Translations under genes and position numbers: made by a program
The notes under the pieces: generated by a model
Databases searched by the model: none
What the model was told of the DNA's origin: nothing
Seen by the model: only the letters and a program-made list of their open reading frames with translations
Shown: positions 1-6,847 of the stretch, piece after piece
Numbering within the stretch: position 1 is the stretch's first letter
How the letters are laid out: every line of letters starts with the position of its first letter
Assembly: GCA_938073845.1 (NCBI GenBank)
Contig: CALJEO010000016.1
Span: 1 to 10,303, forward strand
Source of the DNA: an uncultured archaeon
GTDB taxonomy: Archaea; Korarchaeota; Korarchaeia; Korarchaeales; Korarchaeaceae
Direction: 5' to 3'
Length of the DNA stretch: 10,303 bases

Positions 1-214
1 AGACCAGGTAGCCGAGGCCCGAGAGCCTGCTGAACTCCAGTGCGGCGTTCCTTATGTTCAGCCCAGAGAACGCACTCACCTCCTGAGGAGGGGGGAGTAA
101 GTTCTCGTACGCGTAATAACCGCCTAAGGCTAATATTATCAGTAATAAAAAAAGATCGAAAGCATTTATCCCTAGTATCTTCCCTGATTGTCTATCGAAC
201 CATTTCATCCGCAT
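1..214 (-). CDS. Membrane-anchored protein, DUF4330-like N-terminus (partial)
   Basis: This gene is cut by the left edge of the window, so only its first 71 codons are visible. They begin MRMKWFDRQSGKILGINAFD and continue with a leucine/isoleucine-rich membrane segment at about residues 18-34, then a short YAYENLLPPP linker and the start of an external domain. The layout of a short charged start, a 'GKxxGxNxFDL' motif, one membrane helix and a soluble domain resembles DUF4330-type anchored proteins. That comparison is from memory and the function is unknown. The start lies 9 bases after the thermosome stop on the same strand, so the two genes are probably co-transcribed. ATG at 214 was chosen; ATG at 208 is equally possible, and neither has a strong ribosome binding site. 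The reading frame is open throughout to the edge and has coding-like residue patterns. Confidence 0.75.
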   Translation of the reverse strand, partial: MRMKWFDRQSGKILGINAFDLFLLLIILALGGYYAYENLLPPPQEVSAFSGLNIRNAALEFSRLSGLGYLV

Positions 215-223
215 CCAGTGACT

Positions 224-1888
224 TCAGTCGAATTCAGATTTAAACTCACCGCCGCCTTCCTCTTCCTCCCCACCCTTGCCCTTCTCCTTGCCCTTCTCCT
301 CGTACGGCTTAGCGGCTATTATATCATCGGTCTTTATTATCAGGATCGCGGTCTCAGTAGCCGCGGCTATCGCGTTCTTTACTCCCCTGTAAGTATCCAC
401 CACACCGATCTCGGCCATATCCCCTACCTTACCGTTGAGCACATCTATGCCAGCCGATAGCTTCCCTGACTTGTGAGCGTTCCTCAGCTCCACTATCGCA
501 TCGACAGCATCCATGCCCGCATTCTCAGCAAGTATTCTAGGGATGCTCTCCAGCGCATTGGCGAACGCCTCCATAGCCAGTTGCTCCTTGCCCTTCTCCG
601 TGTGCGAGTAGTCCCTGAGCCTTATGGCGAGCTCCTCCTGTATCGAGCCTCCACCGTAGAATATCTTCCCGTCCTCTATCACGTTCCTGGTCACGTAAAG
701 CGCATCCTTAAGTCCCCTCTCAGCCTCATCGAGTATGGTGTCAGCTCCGGCCCTCAGCAGCACCGTCACGGCCCTCGGGTTCTCACAGTCCTCTATGAAT
801 ATCATCTTATCGTCTCCTATCTTCCTCTCCTCAACAATTCCAGCTCTTCCAAGCTCGCTCTCAGTTAGATCATCCAAGTTGTTCACTATCTTCCCTCCAG
901 TAGCCTTCTCTAACCTCTGCATATCCTTCTCGCTTACCCTCCTGGCTGCCATTATACCGTACTTCGCTAGGAAGTGCTGAGCCACCTCGTCTATGCCCTT
1001 CTGACAGAAGACCACGTTAGCACCTGCGGAGTGTATCTTCTCCACCTTCTCCCTCAGGATCCTTGTCTCCTGCTCTATGAAATCCCTTAGCTCCTGAGGA
1101 GATGATATCTGAATCTCCATGTCTATCTCAGGCTTCTTTATCTCAAGTGGGACGTTCAGCAACGCTATCTTGGCGTTCTTCACCCTCTTAGGCATGTCTC
1201 CGTGGACTACCTCCTTATCGAGTATTATCCCCTTTACGAACTCCGTCTCAGCGAGGCTCTTCCCCTTCTTCTTCACTATCTTCACGTTGTCTATATCGAC
1301 GTACCTCTTATCTCCCTTCATCTCCTCAACGGCCTTCACAGCCTTCACAGCTATCTCGGCAAGCCTCCTCTTCTCAGCGCTCACTAATTTGCTGCTCATA
1401 GCCGTCTCGGCGACCTTGATAAGCCATTCCTCATTGCTTGGATCCACCTCTATTGCCAGCTTCTCCAACTCGCTCTCGACGAACTTGAGGGCTCTCTCAT
1501 ATCCGTCCACTATCACCGTCGGGTGGATGTCCTTCTGCAAGAGGGTCTCGGCCTCTATCAGTAACTCCCCAGCGAGTACAACGCTAGTTGTCGTCCCATC
1601 TCCAACCTCCTTGTCCTGGGCCTTGGCCAAGTTCACCATGAGCTTAGCCGCGGGGTGAGCCACCTCCATCTCCTGCAGTATCGTTGCGCCGTCGTTGCTC
1701 ACGGTTATGTCTCCGAGGGAGTCCACTATCATCTTATCCATTCCTTTAGGACCTAGGGTAGTCTTTACAGCATCAGCTATAGCTCTAGCGGCCATTATGT
1801 TTATTCTCCTAGCCTCATCCCCTCTAGTCCTCGTAGTTCCTTCCTTCAATATCAGGACTGGTCTTCCACCCAACGTAGCTAGGGCCAT
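224..1888 (-). CDS. Thermosome subunit (group II chaperonin, Hsp60/TCP-1 family)
   Basis: This is an ATP-driven chaperonin subunit that assembles into double rings in the cytoplasm and folds proteins. The protein has 554 residues, typical of archaeal thermosome subunits. Visible family motifs are TTLGPKGMDKM at 43-53, NDGATI at 65-70, GDGTTT at 96-101 (nucleotide binding), the equatorial aspartate in GLKDAL at D395, and a GGGS(I)QEELA version of the usual GGGAxExELA at 412-420. The apical domain lies between roughly residues 210 and 370. The C-terminal tail is lysine, glycine and glutamate rich and ends FKSEFD, without the GGM repeats of some relatives. The start at 1888 is chosen because MALATLGGRPVLILKEGT is the normal N-terminus and GGGGTGATC lies just upstream. 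An open frame to 1945 adds 19 residues with no family match. Paralogues elsewhere in the genome are likely. Confidence 0.97.
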   Translation of the reverse strand: MALATLGGRPVLILKEGTTRTRGDEARRINIMAARAIADAVKTTLGPKGMDKMIVDSLGDITVSNDGATILQEMEVAHPAAKLMVNLAKAQDKEVGDGTTTSVVLAGELLIEAETLLQKDIHPTVIVDGYERALKFVESELEKLAIEVDPSNEEWLIKVAETAMSSKLVSAEKRRLAEIAVKAVKAVEEMKGDKRYVDIDNVKIVKKKGKSLAETEFVKGIILDKEVVHGDMPKRVKNAKIALLNVPLEIKKPEIDMEIQISSPQELRDFIEQETRILREKVEKIHSAGANVVFCQKGIDEVAQHFLAKYGIMAARRVSEKDMQRLEKATGGKIVNNLDDLTESELGRAGIVEERKIGDDKMIFIEDCENPRAVTVLLRAGADTILDEAERGLKDALYVTRNVIEDGKIFYGGGSIQEELAIRLRDYSHTEKGKEQLAMEAFANALESIPRILAENAGMDAVDAIVELRNAHKSGKLSAGIDVLNGKVGDMAEIGVVDTYRGVKNAIAAATETAILIIKTDDIIAAKPYEEKGKEKGKGGEEEEGGGEFKSEFD

Positions 1889-1948
1889 TATCGGATCACC
1901 CCCCAGTAGCAGTACTTTGCTCCAGGCATGGCTACCTACGCGCATGAG

Positions 1949-1957
1949 TTATAAAAA
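1949..1957. promoter_or_regulatory. Shared TATA element of the divergent thermosome and phosphorylase promoters
   Basis: TTATAAAAA on the plus strand reads TTTTTATAA on the minus strand. About 26 bases away on the minus side gives a transcript start near 1927, leaving a leader of about 40 bases that carries the GGTGATC ribosome binding site of the thermosome gene. On the plus side a start near 1979 would give a leader of only about 12 bases before 1991. The minus reading has the better purine/A-rich flank (AAAGGTAAT) for TFB recognition. The two start codons are only about 100 bases apart and no other TATA-like element lies between them. Positions of transcript starts are inferred. Confidence 0.55.
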
Positions 1958-1990
1958 TTACCTTTAGGGTTAGAGGCATCGGGGGCGAAC

Positions 1991-2806
1991 ATGATGGTGA
2001 GAGTAGCTATAATAGGAGGGAGTGGGCTCTATAAACTCTTAGAGAATCCTAAAATAGTTAAAATAGACACTCCCTTCGGTTCCTGCGATGTGCACATAGG
2101 TAAGCTCGGTGACGAGGAGGTAGCGTTCATACCAAGGCACGGTGCCTCGCATGAGCTACCTCCGTTCAGGGTGAATTACAAGGCTAACCTGTACTCCCTG
2201 AACATGCTTGAAGTTGAGAGGGTGATCGCTACTAACGCTGTGGGCGCGATAAATCCTAACCTTGAGCCCGGTACCATCGTCGTACCCCACGACCTCATAG
2301 ACATGACTAAGTGCAGGGAAACGACTTTCTACGATGGGAAGACGACCATCAGAGTCAGAGGAAGGGAGGTAAGTGGCGTTGTGCATGTCTCCATGACACC
2401 GCATACCTACTGCCCTGAGGTAAGGTCTTCCATAATCGAAGCAGCTGAAAGCGTCGGGATGAGCGTCAAGGATGGGGGGATTTACGTCTGTACCGAGGGC
2501 AATAGATTCGAGACGCCCGCTGAGATCAGGGCCTTCTCGATCTTGGGAGGGGATCTTGTAGGGATGACCGGATGCCCTGAAGCCTCTCTTGCAAGAGAAC
2601 TAGCTCTCTGTTACGCTAGCATCTCCATAGTCACGAACTACGCTGCCGGTGTGAGTGGGAGGGTGAAGTTGACGCATAAGGAAGTCTTGGATATCTTCTC
2701 GAGGAGGCTAGGCGATCTGACTGTCCTCTTAGGGGAGACTATCAGGAGGATCCCCAGACAGAGGTCTTGCGCCTGCAAGGACGCTCTCTCAGAGTTCCTC
2801 AAGTAA
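1991..2806 (+). CDS. mtnP: S-methyl-5'-thioadenosine / purine nucleoside phosphorylase (PNP/MTAP family)
   Basis: The enzyme cleaves the N-glycosidic bond of a 5'-methylthio- or purine nucleoside with phosphate, releasing the base, in methionine and purine salvage. At 271 residues it matches trimeric PNP/MTAP enzymes. Motifs seen are GGSGLY at 9-14 and RHG at 49-51 (phosphate site), the TNAVGAINP strand at 81-89, EGNRFETPAEIR at 169-180, and GMTGCPEASLARE at 191-203. A C-terminal CxC (C260, C262) and eight cysteines in total recall the disulfide-rich hyperthermophilic MTAPII enzymes. The base-specificity position reads TNYAAG (215-220), not the DYD pattern of strict MTA phosphorylases, so a 6-oxopurine substrate such as methylthioinosine, inosine or guanosine is possible. 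ATG at 1991 and 1994 are both usable; GGGGG upstream is a weak ribosome site. It diverges from the thermosome gene. Confidence 0.93.
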   Translation: MMVRVAIIGGSGLYKLLENPKIVKIDTPFGSCDVHIGKLGDEEVAFIPRHGASHELPPFRVNYKANLYSLNMLEVERVIATNAVGAINPNLEPGTIVVPHDLIDMTKCRETTFYDGKTTIRVRGREVSGVVHVSMTPHTYCPEVRSSIIEAAESVGMSVKDGGIYVCTEGNRFETPAEIRAFSILGGDLVGMTGCPEASLARELALCYASISIVTNYAAGVSGRVKLTHKEVLDIFSRRLGDLTVLLGETIRRIPRQRSCACKDALSEFLK

Positions 2807-2808
2807 GT

Positions 2809-2843
2809 GTAAATATTTTACTAATTTGGGGGACCACTCCTCC
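2809..2843 (+). terminator. Possible terminator after the phosphorylase gene
   Basis: Directly after the stop, GTAAA-TAT-TTTAC (2809-2821) is a perfect five-base inverted repeat rich in T. It is followed by a second potential hairpin, GGGGGA-CCAC-TCCTCC (2828-2843, one G-U pair), and then a T-run at 2865-2869. Archaeal termination depends mainly on T-runs, so this is a plausible but unproven end of transcription. Read-through into pgk is also possible. Confidence 0.3.
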
Positions 2844-2858
2844 ACAAGTAGAATAAAA

Positions 2859-2868
2859 CTTTAATTTT
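2859..2868 (+). promoter_or_regulatory. Possible TATA element upstream of pgk
   Basis: CTTTAATTTT, preceded by the A-rich GAATAAAA, is the best TATA-like stretch in the 87-base gap before pgk. A start 26 bases downstream would fall near 2886-2889, on top of the GGAGGGGG ribosome site. That is awkward, so the real promoter may lie slightly upstream or pgk may be read from the preceding gene. Confidence 0.3.
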
Positions 2869-2893
2869 TCATATGATGTAACGCGGAGGGGGT

Positions 2894-4105
2894 ATGATGA
2901 GGACCAGGAGGATCCCCACCCTCGATGATCTCTATGTTGAGAACAAGAAGGTCTTTCTGAGAGCTGATATGAATGTCCCTGTAGGAGATAATGGGGAGAT
3001 AATGGATAATGAAAAGATAAAGCAGGCTGCAAAGACTCTGAAGGAGTTGATTGAGAGGAGGGCTGCCGTTGTCATAGGGACCCACCAGGGGAGACCTGGG
3101 AGCAGTGATTTCATAACCACGGAACCCCACGCTGCTGAGCTATCCAAGGAGCTCGGAATAGAGGTTGAGTACATTGATGGGGTCTTCTCGAGCGAGGTCA
3201 GGAGTAGGATAAAGGGAATGAAGAGTGGTGAGGTACTGATGCTCGAGAACCTCAGGTTCACAGCAGAGGAGAACATTGAGGGAGATCCCAAGGACCTGAT
3301 AAAGACACACCTCGTTCATAGGCTTGCCCCTCTGTTCGACGCCTACGTTAACGATGCATTCCAAGCGGCCCATAGGAGCCAGCCCTCACTAGTCGCCTTC
3401 CCCTACCTCCTGCCTTCAGCTGCCGGCAGGAACATGCAGAGGATGCTGAACGAGATGCTCGAGCTCGACTCCGTGAAGGGTAGGAGGGTCCTGATACTCG
3501 GGGGAGCGAAGATCCAGGATAAGCTGAAGGTGATGGTCCACTCAGTAAGGAACGGTAAGGCTGCTGAGGTCCTCACGGGAGGGCTCGTGGGCATGCTACT
3601 GGCTTTGGCAGCGGGCCATAAGTTAGACGGGAAGATGAAGAAGATGAAGGACTTGGACCTGCTCATCCCGGCAGCCAAGGAGATACTAAGCGAAGCTTCC
3701 GGCAGGATCCTCTATCCAGTGGACTTCCTAGTGAAGCGAGAGGACGGTGGCCTCGAGAACCGTCCCGTTTACGCGATCCCTGAGAACAGTGAGATCGTGG
3801 ACATAGGCGTCGGGACGATCGAGCTCTACAAGGAAAGGCTCAAGGATGCGGATATAGCGATAGCAAACGGGCCCATGGGTATCTTCGAGAAACCTGAATC
3901 TAGAAGGGGGACTCTTGAGATCGTGGACGCTATGGAGAAATTCGCTAAGATATCAGTACTTTGTGGGGGTCATTTGAGCGCAGCTGCCGACATGGTCGGT
4001 GCCAAGGGGAGCAGGATATACACCGCTGGGGGCGCTGTGATGTATGGTCTAGCGGGCCTTCCCCTGCCAGCTGTCGATGCCCTGAGGGAGAGCTTAGCTA
4101 GATGA
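2894..4105 (+). CDS. pgk: Phosphoglycerate kinase
   Basis: This cytoplasmic enzyme interconverts 1,3-bisphosphoglycerate + ADP and 3-phosphoglycerate + ATP in glycolysis and gluconeogenesis. The protein has 403 residues, the usual archaeal length. Motifs visible are the N-terminal signature VFLRADMNVPV (20-30), the substrate loop THQGRP (63-68), ENLRF (118-122), NDAFQAAHR (153-161), GGAKIQDK (203-210), GPMGIFE (326-332) and the nucleotide-side CGGHLSAAADM (357-367). The NDAFQAAHR and GGAKIQDK versions are variants of the commoner NDAFGTAHR and GGAKVxDK. GGAGG ending four or seven bases before ATG 2894/2897 supports a start at either; 2897 has the better spacing. The stop overlaps the next start as ATGA, indicating translational coupling to the GAPDH-like gene. 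Confidence 0.96.
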   Translation: MMRTRRIPTLDDLYVENKKVFLRADMNVPVGDNGEIMDNEKIKQAAKTLKELIERRAAVVIGTHQGRPGSSDFITTEPHAAELSKELGIEVEYIDGVFSSEVRSRIKGMKSGEVLMLENLRFTAEENIEGDPKDLIKTHLVHRLAPLFDAYVNDAFQAAHRSQPSLVAFPYLLPSAAGRNMQRMLNEMLELDSVKGRRVLILGGAKIQDKLKVMVHSVRNGKAAEVLTGGLVGMLLALAAGHKLDGKMKKMKDLDLLIPAAKEILSEASGRILYPVDFLVKREDGGLENRPVYAIPENSEIVDIGVGTIELYKERLKDADIAIANGPMGIFEKPESRRGTLEIVDAMEKFAKISVLCGGHLSAAADMVGAKGSRIYTAGGAVMYGLAGLPLPAVDALRESLAR

Positions 4106-4857
4106 TAAGGGTCGGAATTCTGGGGCACGATCCCTACGCCTCCCATATTGCGGACGCTCTGGGAAGCCAACCTGACATTAAGGTGATAGGCTTCTTCTCT
4201 AACCAGCCCACATTGCTCTCCAGAGGGTTATCCAGCATCGGCGGGCTTTTCTGCAGTAAGTCACAGTTCGAACGTTTCAAGGAGAGAGGGATAAAGGTAA
4301 GCGGCTTTCTTGAGGATTTCCTTCAGGATGTTGACTTCCTCCTGGAGTACGATTCAAGTGATCTCAGCGTGAAGCTGAGCTTCGAGGGTACGGGGGTTCA
4401 GCTGAGTCCCAGGGATATCACTCTGTTTAGGCTGAGGGAACTGCCATTAGCTGAGGTATCAATAAGGTGGGTCTCGGACTCACTTTACTGCTGCCCCTTC
4501 TTCAGGCCTGCCGTGCTAGAGATTAAGCTCTCCCGTAAGGAGAGCTACGGGTTTCTCGTCGACAACCTCCTCTCAGCCAGTAGGGTGAGCTCAGTTAACG
4601 AGGAGGTCAGCCTGAATGATCTCTGTATTTACTACCCGTTCTTCAGGAGGTACACCCTCTTCTCGATAATAACTTTCCTCAGATCCCTGCAGCTCTCTAA
4701 GGACGGGAGCTCGCTGAGCGTGCTCTCTCTATATGGGATCTTCTCCGCCATTCCGGAGGCGATAGACTTGATGAGGGAGTCCATAGGTATTAGCAGGGAT
4801 GTTTCCTCCTCTATCACTGATCACCACTTAAGTATAAAAAGTGGGCTGCTCCACTGA
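4102..4857 (+). CDS. Degenerate type II glyceraldehyde-3-phosphate dehydrogenase homologue, probable pseudoenzyme
   Basis: I read this 251-residue protein as a shortened archaeal GAPDH. Family comparisons are from memory of consensus sequences. The start MIRVGILGH...ADALGSQPDIKVIG parallels MIKVGxNGYGTIGKRVADAVxxQPDMKxxG, and FERFKERGIKVSGFLEDF (56-73) parallels xxxFExxGIxVAGTxEDL. The C-terminal part follows in order: residues 119-163 match the strand and helix ending LKxxVxxxDVLxVLENTPR; 182-225 match RYDLYEI...VPENIDAIR; and 239-249 match TNESLGIxKGYL. The GxGxxG cofactor motif is replaced by GHDPYA (8-13). About 86 residues are missing between roughly 95 and 115, the block that normally holds the SCNTTG catalytic cysteine and the conserved HH. 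It should therefore not catalyse the GAPDH reaction. pgk followed by an overlapping gap is a known archaeal arrangement, which supports the identity. The frame is intact and coupled by ATGA overlap, so a retained non-catalytic role is as likely as decay. Confidence 0.72.
   Translation: MIRVGILGHDPYASHIADALGSQPDIKVIGFFSNQPTLLSRGLSSIGGLFCSKSQFERFKERGIKVSGFLEDFLQDVDFLLEYDSSDLSVKLSFEGTGVQLSPRDITLFRLRELPLAEVSIRWVSDSLYCCPFFRPAVLEIKLSRKESYGFLVDNLLSASRVSSVNEEVSLNDLCIYYPFFRRYTLFSIITFLRSLQLSKDGSSLSVLSLYGIFSAIPEAIDLMRESIGISRDVSSSITDHHLSIKSGLLH
4833..4840 (+). promoter_or_regulatory. TATA element for the transporter-mutase genes, within the preceding gene end
   Basis: TATAAAAA preceded by CTTAAG lies inside the last codons of the GAPDH-like gene. 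About 26 bases downstream is 4860-4863, just before or at the AGGTGATC ribosome site of the transporter. A small inverted repeat AGTGG-GCTGCT-CCACT (4840-4855) sits immediately after it and might act as an operator. The TATA is a good match; its use is inferred. Confidence 0.42.
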
Positions 4858-4860
4858 GCT

Positions 4861-4868
4861 AGGTGATC
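4861..4868 (+). promoter_or_regulatory. Ribosome binding site that sets a TTG start for the transporter
   Basis: AGGTGATC is a near-perfect complement of the archaeal 16S 3' end and lies two bases before TTG 4871. It argues against the upstream in-frame GTG at 4841, which is preceded only by the TATA-like A-run. Confidence 0.6.
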
Positions 4869-4870
4869 CT

Positions 4871-6847
4871 TTGGGGGAATCCCAGGAAGCGGCCTTCACG
4901 CTAAGGGCAATTCTCCTGTCCTTATCCTTCGGTCTCCTAGTGATCTTCGGTCAGACGATAATAAGGGGGGCCGGTGGTTACAGCTGGACCGGGGAGGCAG
5001 CGCTCGTAGTGGTAGTTTTATCCTATGCGCTCTCCGGCCTGAGCAGGAAACCCCTCTCCTTAGGTGAGATGGGTGTCATCTTCGGATCGGTGGAAGTGAT
5101 CACCGTGCTCTTCATAGGATGGCAGTATCTCCTCCCCTCCTGGGCCATAGCTGCCCTCTCCAGGGACTTTCCGCTGAAGCAGATACTTCCTAATTTCCTT
5201 ATAACGAGGGACGAAGATGCCCTGAGGAGCCTCCTACTGGGTGGTGATCTCAACTTGGGCGCCTGGGCTCTCCCTCTAGTTTACGCAATGCTATTCGCCA
5301 TAGTGCTTTCCCTATTCTCCTACTTCAACGTGATACCGCTGAGGAGGTTTTACATAGAGAGGGAGAAGCTCGTTTTCCCCGTAGCTACTGTAACGGCAAG
5401 TTTCTCCAGGATAGTGAGGGAGAGAGGGAGGGAGATCAGGTTCCTGTGGCTCGGCCTTCTCTTCGGATTCACGATCTCACTCTTTCAGAGGGGACACCTC
5501 TTAGAAGCCATGTGGGAGGGCTTCCCAACTGCCGACCTCAGGTTCGATCTGACACCGCACCTCCAGAGCTCCTTCCCCGGTGGGGCTTTCGGAATGGATG
5601 AGAGGACGCAGATAACCCCCGACCTCATTGCCTGGTCCTTCCTGATACCCTTAGGGGTGCAGATATCCATATGGGTGACCGCGATAGTCTCTTACCTGCT
5701 GATACCACCTATTTTAGTCAGGATGGGCCTTTTGCCTTACGAGAGTGGTCATGATTTCTCCTTCTACGTCTCGAACTCCGCTATGAATGGTCCGATACCC
5801 TGGTACCATCTGAGCACAGGCCTTTACGTCGCTGTAGGTCTAATCCCCATCCTTCTGGGGAGCAAGTACATAATCAGGAACTTCAGGGAGTGGAGGAACG
5901 AGCCCTTAACTGGGAAGTGGGTCCTCTTGGGTTGGATACTCACATTCATCGCTGGTCTTTTCCTCATATCCGCCCTCGGCATCAGCCCAACAATCGCCCT
6001 AGCGATACTGACCCTTCAGCTGATCTACTGGCAGGGCTACATATGGACCCTCGGTATGGGCAACTGGATAGTGCCAGTCAACCTAGGCGTAAGGGGGATC
6101 CTAGACAGCATCTTCTTCTCATCCGGAGCCCTCAGTAGGGCCTCCACGGATGCTTTCTTCTCGGGTGCAGTGAATGCGATGATAACGGACTCAGTATCGG
6201 CTCAACCAACTGCCTCCGCGGAGGGATTCAAGTTCTCATCCGATACGGGAATGAGGACAAGCATCATGTTCAGATCCCAGGTCTTAGGAATGATCTTCGG
6301 AGCGATTGTAGGAGGATTATTACTGCTCATATGCTTCCACATCTGGGGAGCTGCTAAGAGGCCCCTTATGATGGCGGAAACGACCTATCCTGAGGAGGGG
6401 CTTCTGATGGTGATGGGACAGCTGATGGGCTGGAGACTTGACTATTTCCTAGAGGGATTCGCTGTAGGTGCTCTTGCCTTCTTAGTGAAAGGTCTATTTC
6501 CGGTATTTGGGATAAGTGCCATAGGTGTGCTCTTAGGGCTCCTCCTCCCACAGTACGCAGTTCTCTACATGATCACCAGTTTCCTCAGGTACTTAGCTGA
6601 GAGGTACAGGGGCAGGGAGTTCATCCATGGGAGGGCGCTGCCCTTCCTCGCAGGCTTCGCGGTGGGTGGTGTGTTGAATGCGATGGGTACCAGCTTGGTA
6701 ATGATAATCAAGTCGAGCCCGCTATCCCCAGCCTCGGAAGTGGTGGGTTTCCTGATGATCCTAGCGGTAGTGCTTCCCGTGGTGAGGTCTTACGCGCGTT
6801 CCGGGAGGGTCCTCATTGAGCCTGATCTTCACGCCTCTGGGGATTAG
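4871..6847 (+). CDS. Polytopic membrane transporter, OPT (oligopeptide transporter)-like, DUF6785/DUF6784 type
   Basis: A 658-residue integral membrane protein with roughly twelve to fourteen hydrophobic helices. The first is at about residues 12-32 and others cluster at 41-58, 68-90, 132-155, 190-205, 252-288, 315-332, 350-390, 470-490, 530-575 and 595-640 (numbered from TTG 4871). Two stretches recall OPT-family signatures. IPLRRFYIEREKLVFPVATV (about 155-174) resembles the 'VPLRxxxIEEEKLPFPSGTATA' motif. FSSDTGMRTSIMFRSQVLGM (455-474) resembles the 'DLKTGxxLGASPRxQ' motif before a membrane helix. Substrate is unknown; peptides or metal chelates are the family precedent. I chose TTG at 4871 because of AGGTGATC upstream; starting at GTG 4841 would add ten residues. 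The 3' end overlaps the mutase gene by 32 bases. Family placement is from memory and moderately sure; membrane location is clear. Confidence 0.72.
   Translation: MGESQEAAFTLRAILLSLSFGLLVIFGQTIIRGAGGYSWTGEAALVVVVLSYALSGLSRKPLSLGEMGVIFGSVEVITVLFIGWQYLLPSWAIAALSRDFPLKQILPNFLITRDEDALRSLLLGGDLNLGAWALPLVYAMLFAIVLSLFSYFNVIPLRRFYIEREKLVFPVATVTASFSRIVRERGREIRFLWLGLLFGFTISLFQRGHLLEAMWEGFPTADLRFDLTPHLQSSFPGGAFGMDERTQITPDLIAWSFLIPLGVQISIWVTAIVSYLLIPPILVRMGLLPYESGHDFSFYVSNSAMNGPIPWYHLSTGLYVAVGLIPILLGSKYIIRNFREWRNEPLTGKWVLLGWILTFIAGLFLISALGISPTIALAILTLQLIYWQGYIWTLGMGNWIVPVNLGVRGILDSIFFSSGALSRASTDAFFSGAVNAMITDSVSAQPTASAEGFKFSSDTGMRTSIMFRSQVLGMIFGAIVGGLLLLICFHIWGAAKRPLMMAETTYPEEGLLMVMGQLMGWRLDYFLEGFAVGALAFLVKGLFPVFGISAIGVLLGLLLPQYAVLYMITSFLRYLAERYRGREFIHGRALPFLAGFAVGGVLNAMGTSLVMIIKSSPLSPASEVVGFLMILAVVLPVVRSYARSGRVLIEPDLHASGD

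Noticed and set aside
1119..1658. Long plus-strand open frame (179 codons) inside the thermosome gene
   Set aside because: It is antisense to a clearly conserved gene. Its serine- and leucine-rich composition comes from the complement of the thermosome codons, and it has no ribosome site.
1889..1945. Upstream extension of the thermosome gene by 19 codons
   Set aside because: The extra residues do not match the family, the region lies in the expected untranslated leader, and GGTGATC points to 1888.
4102..4857. Alternative identity as a Gfo/Idh or other general Rossmann oxidoreductase
   Set aside because: The dinucleotide motif is absent. The matches at both ends, the size of the gap and the position after pgk fit GAPDH much better.
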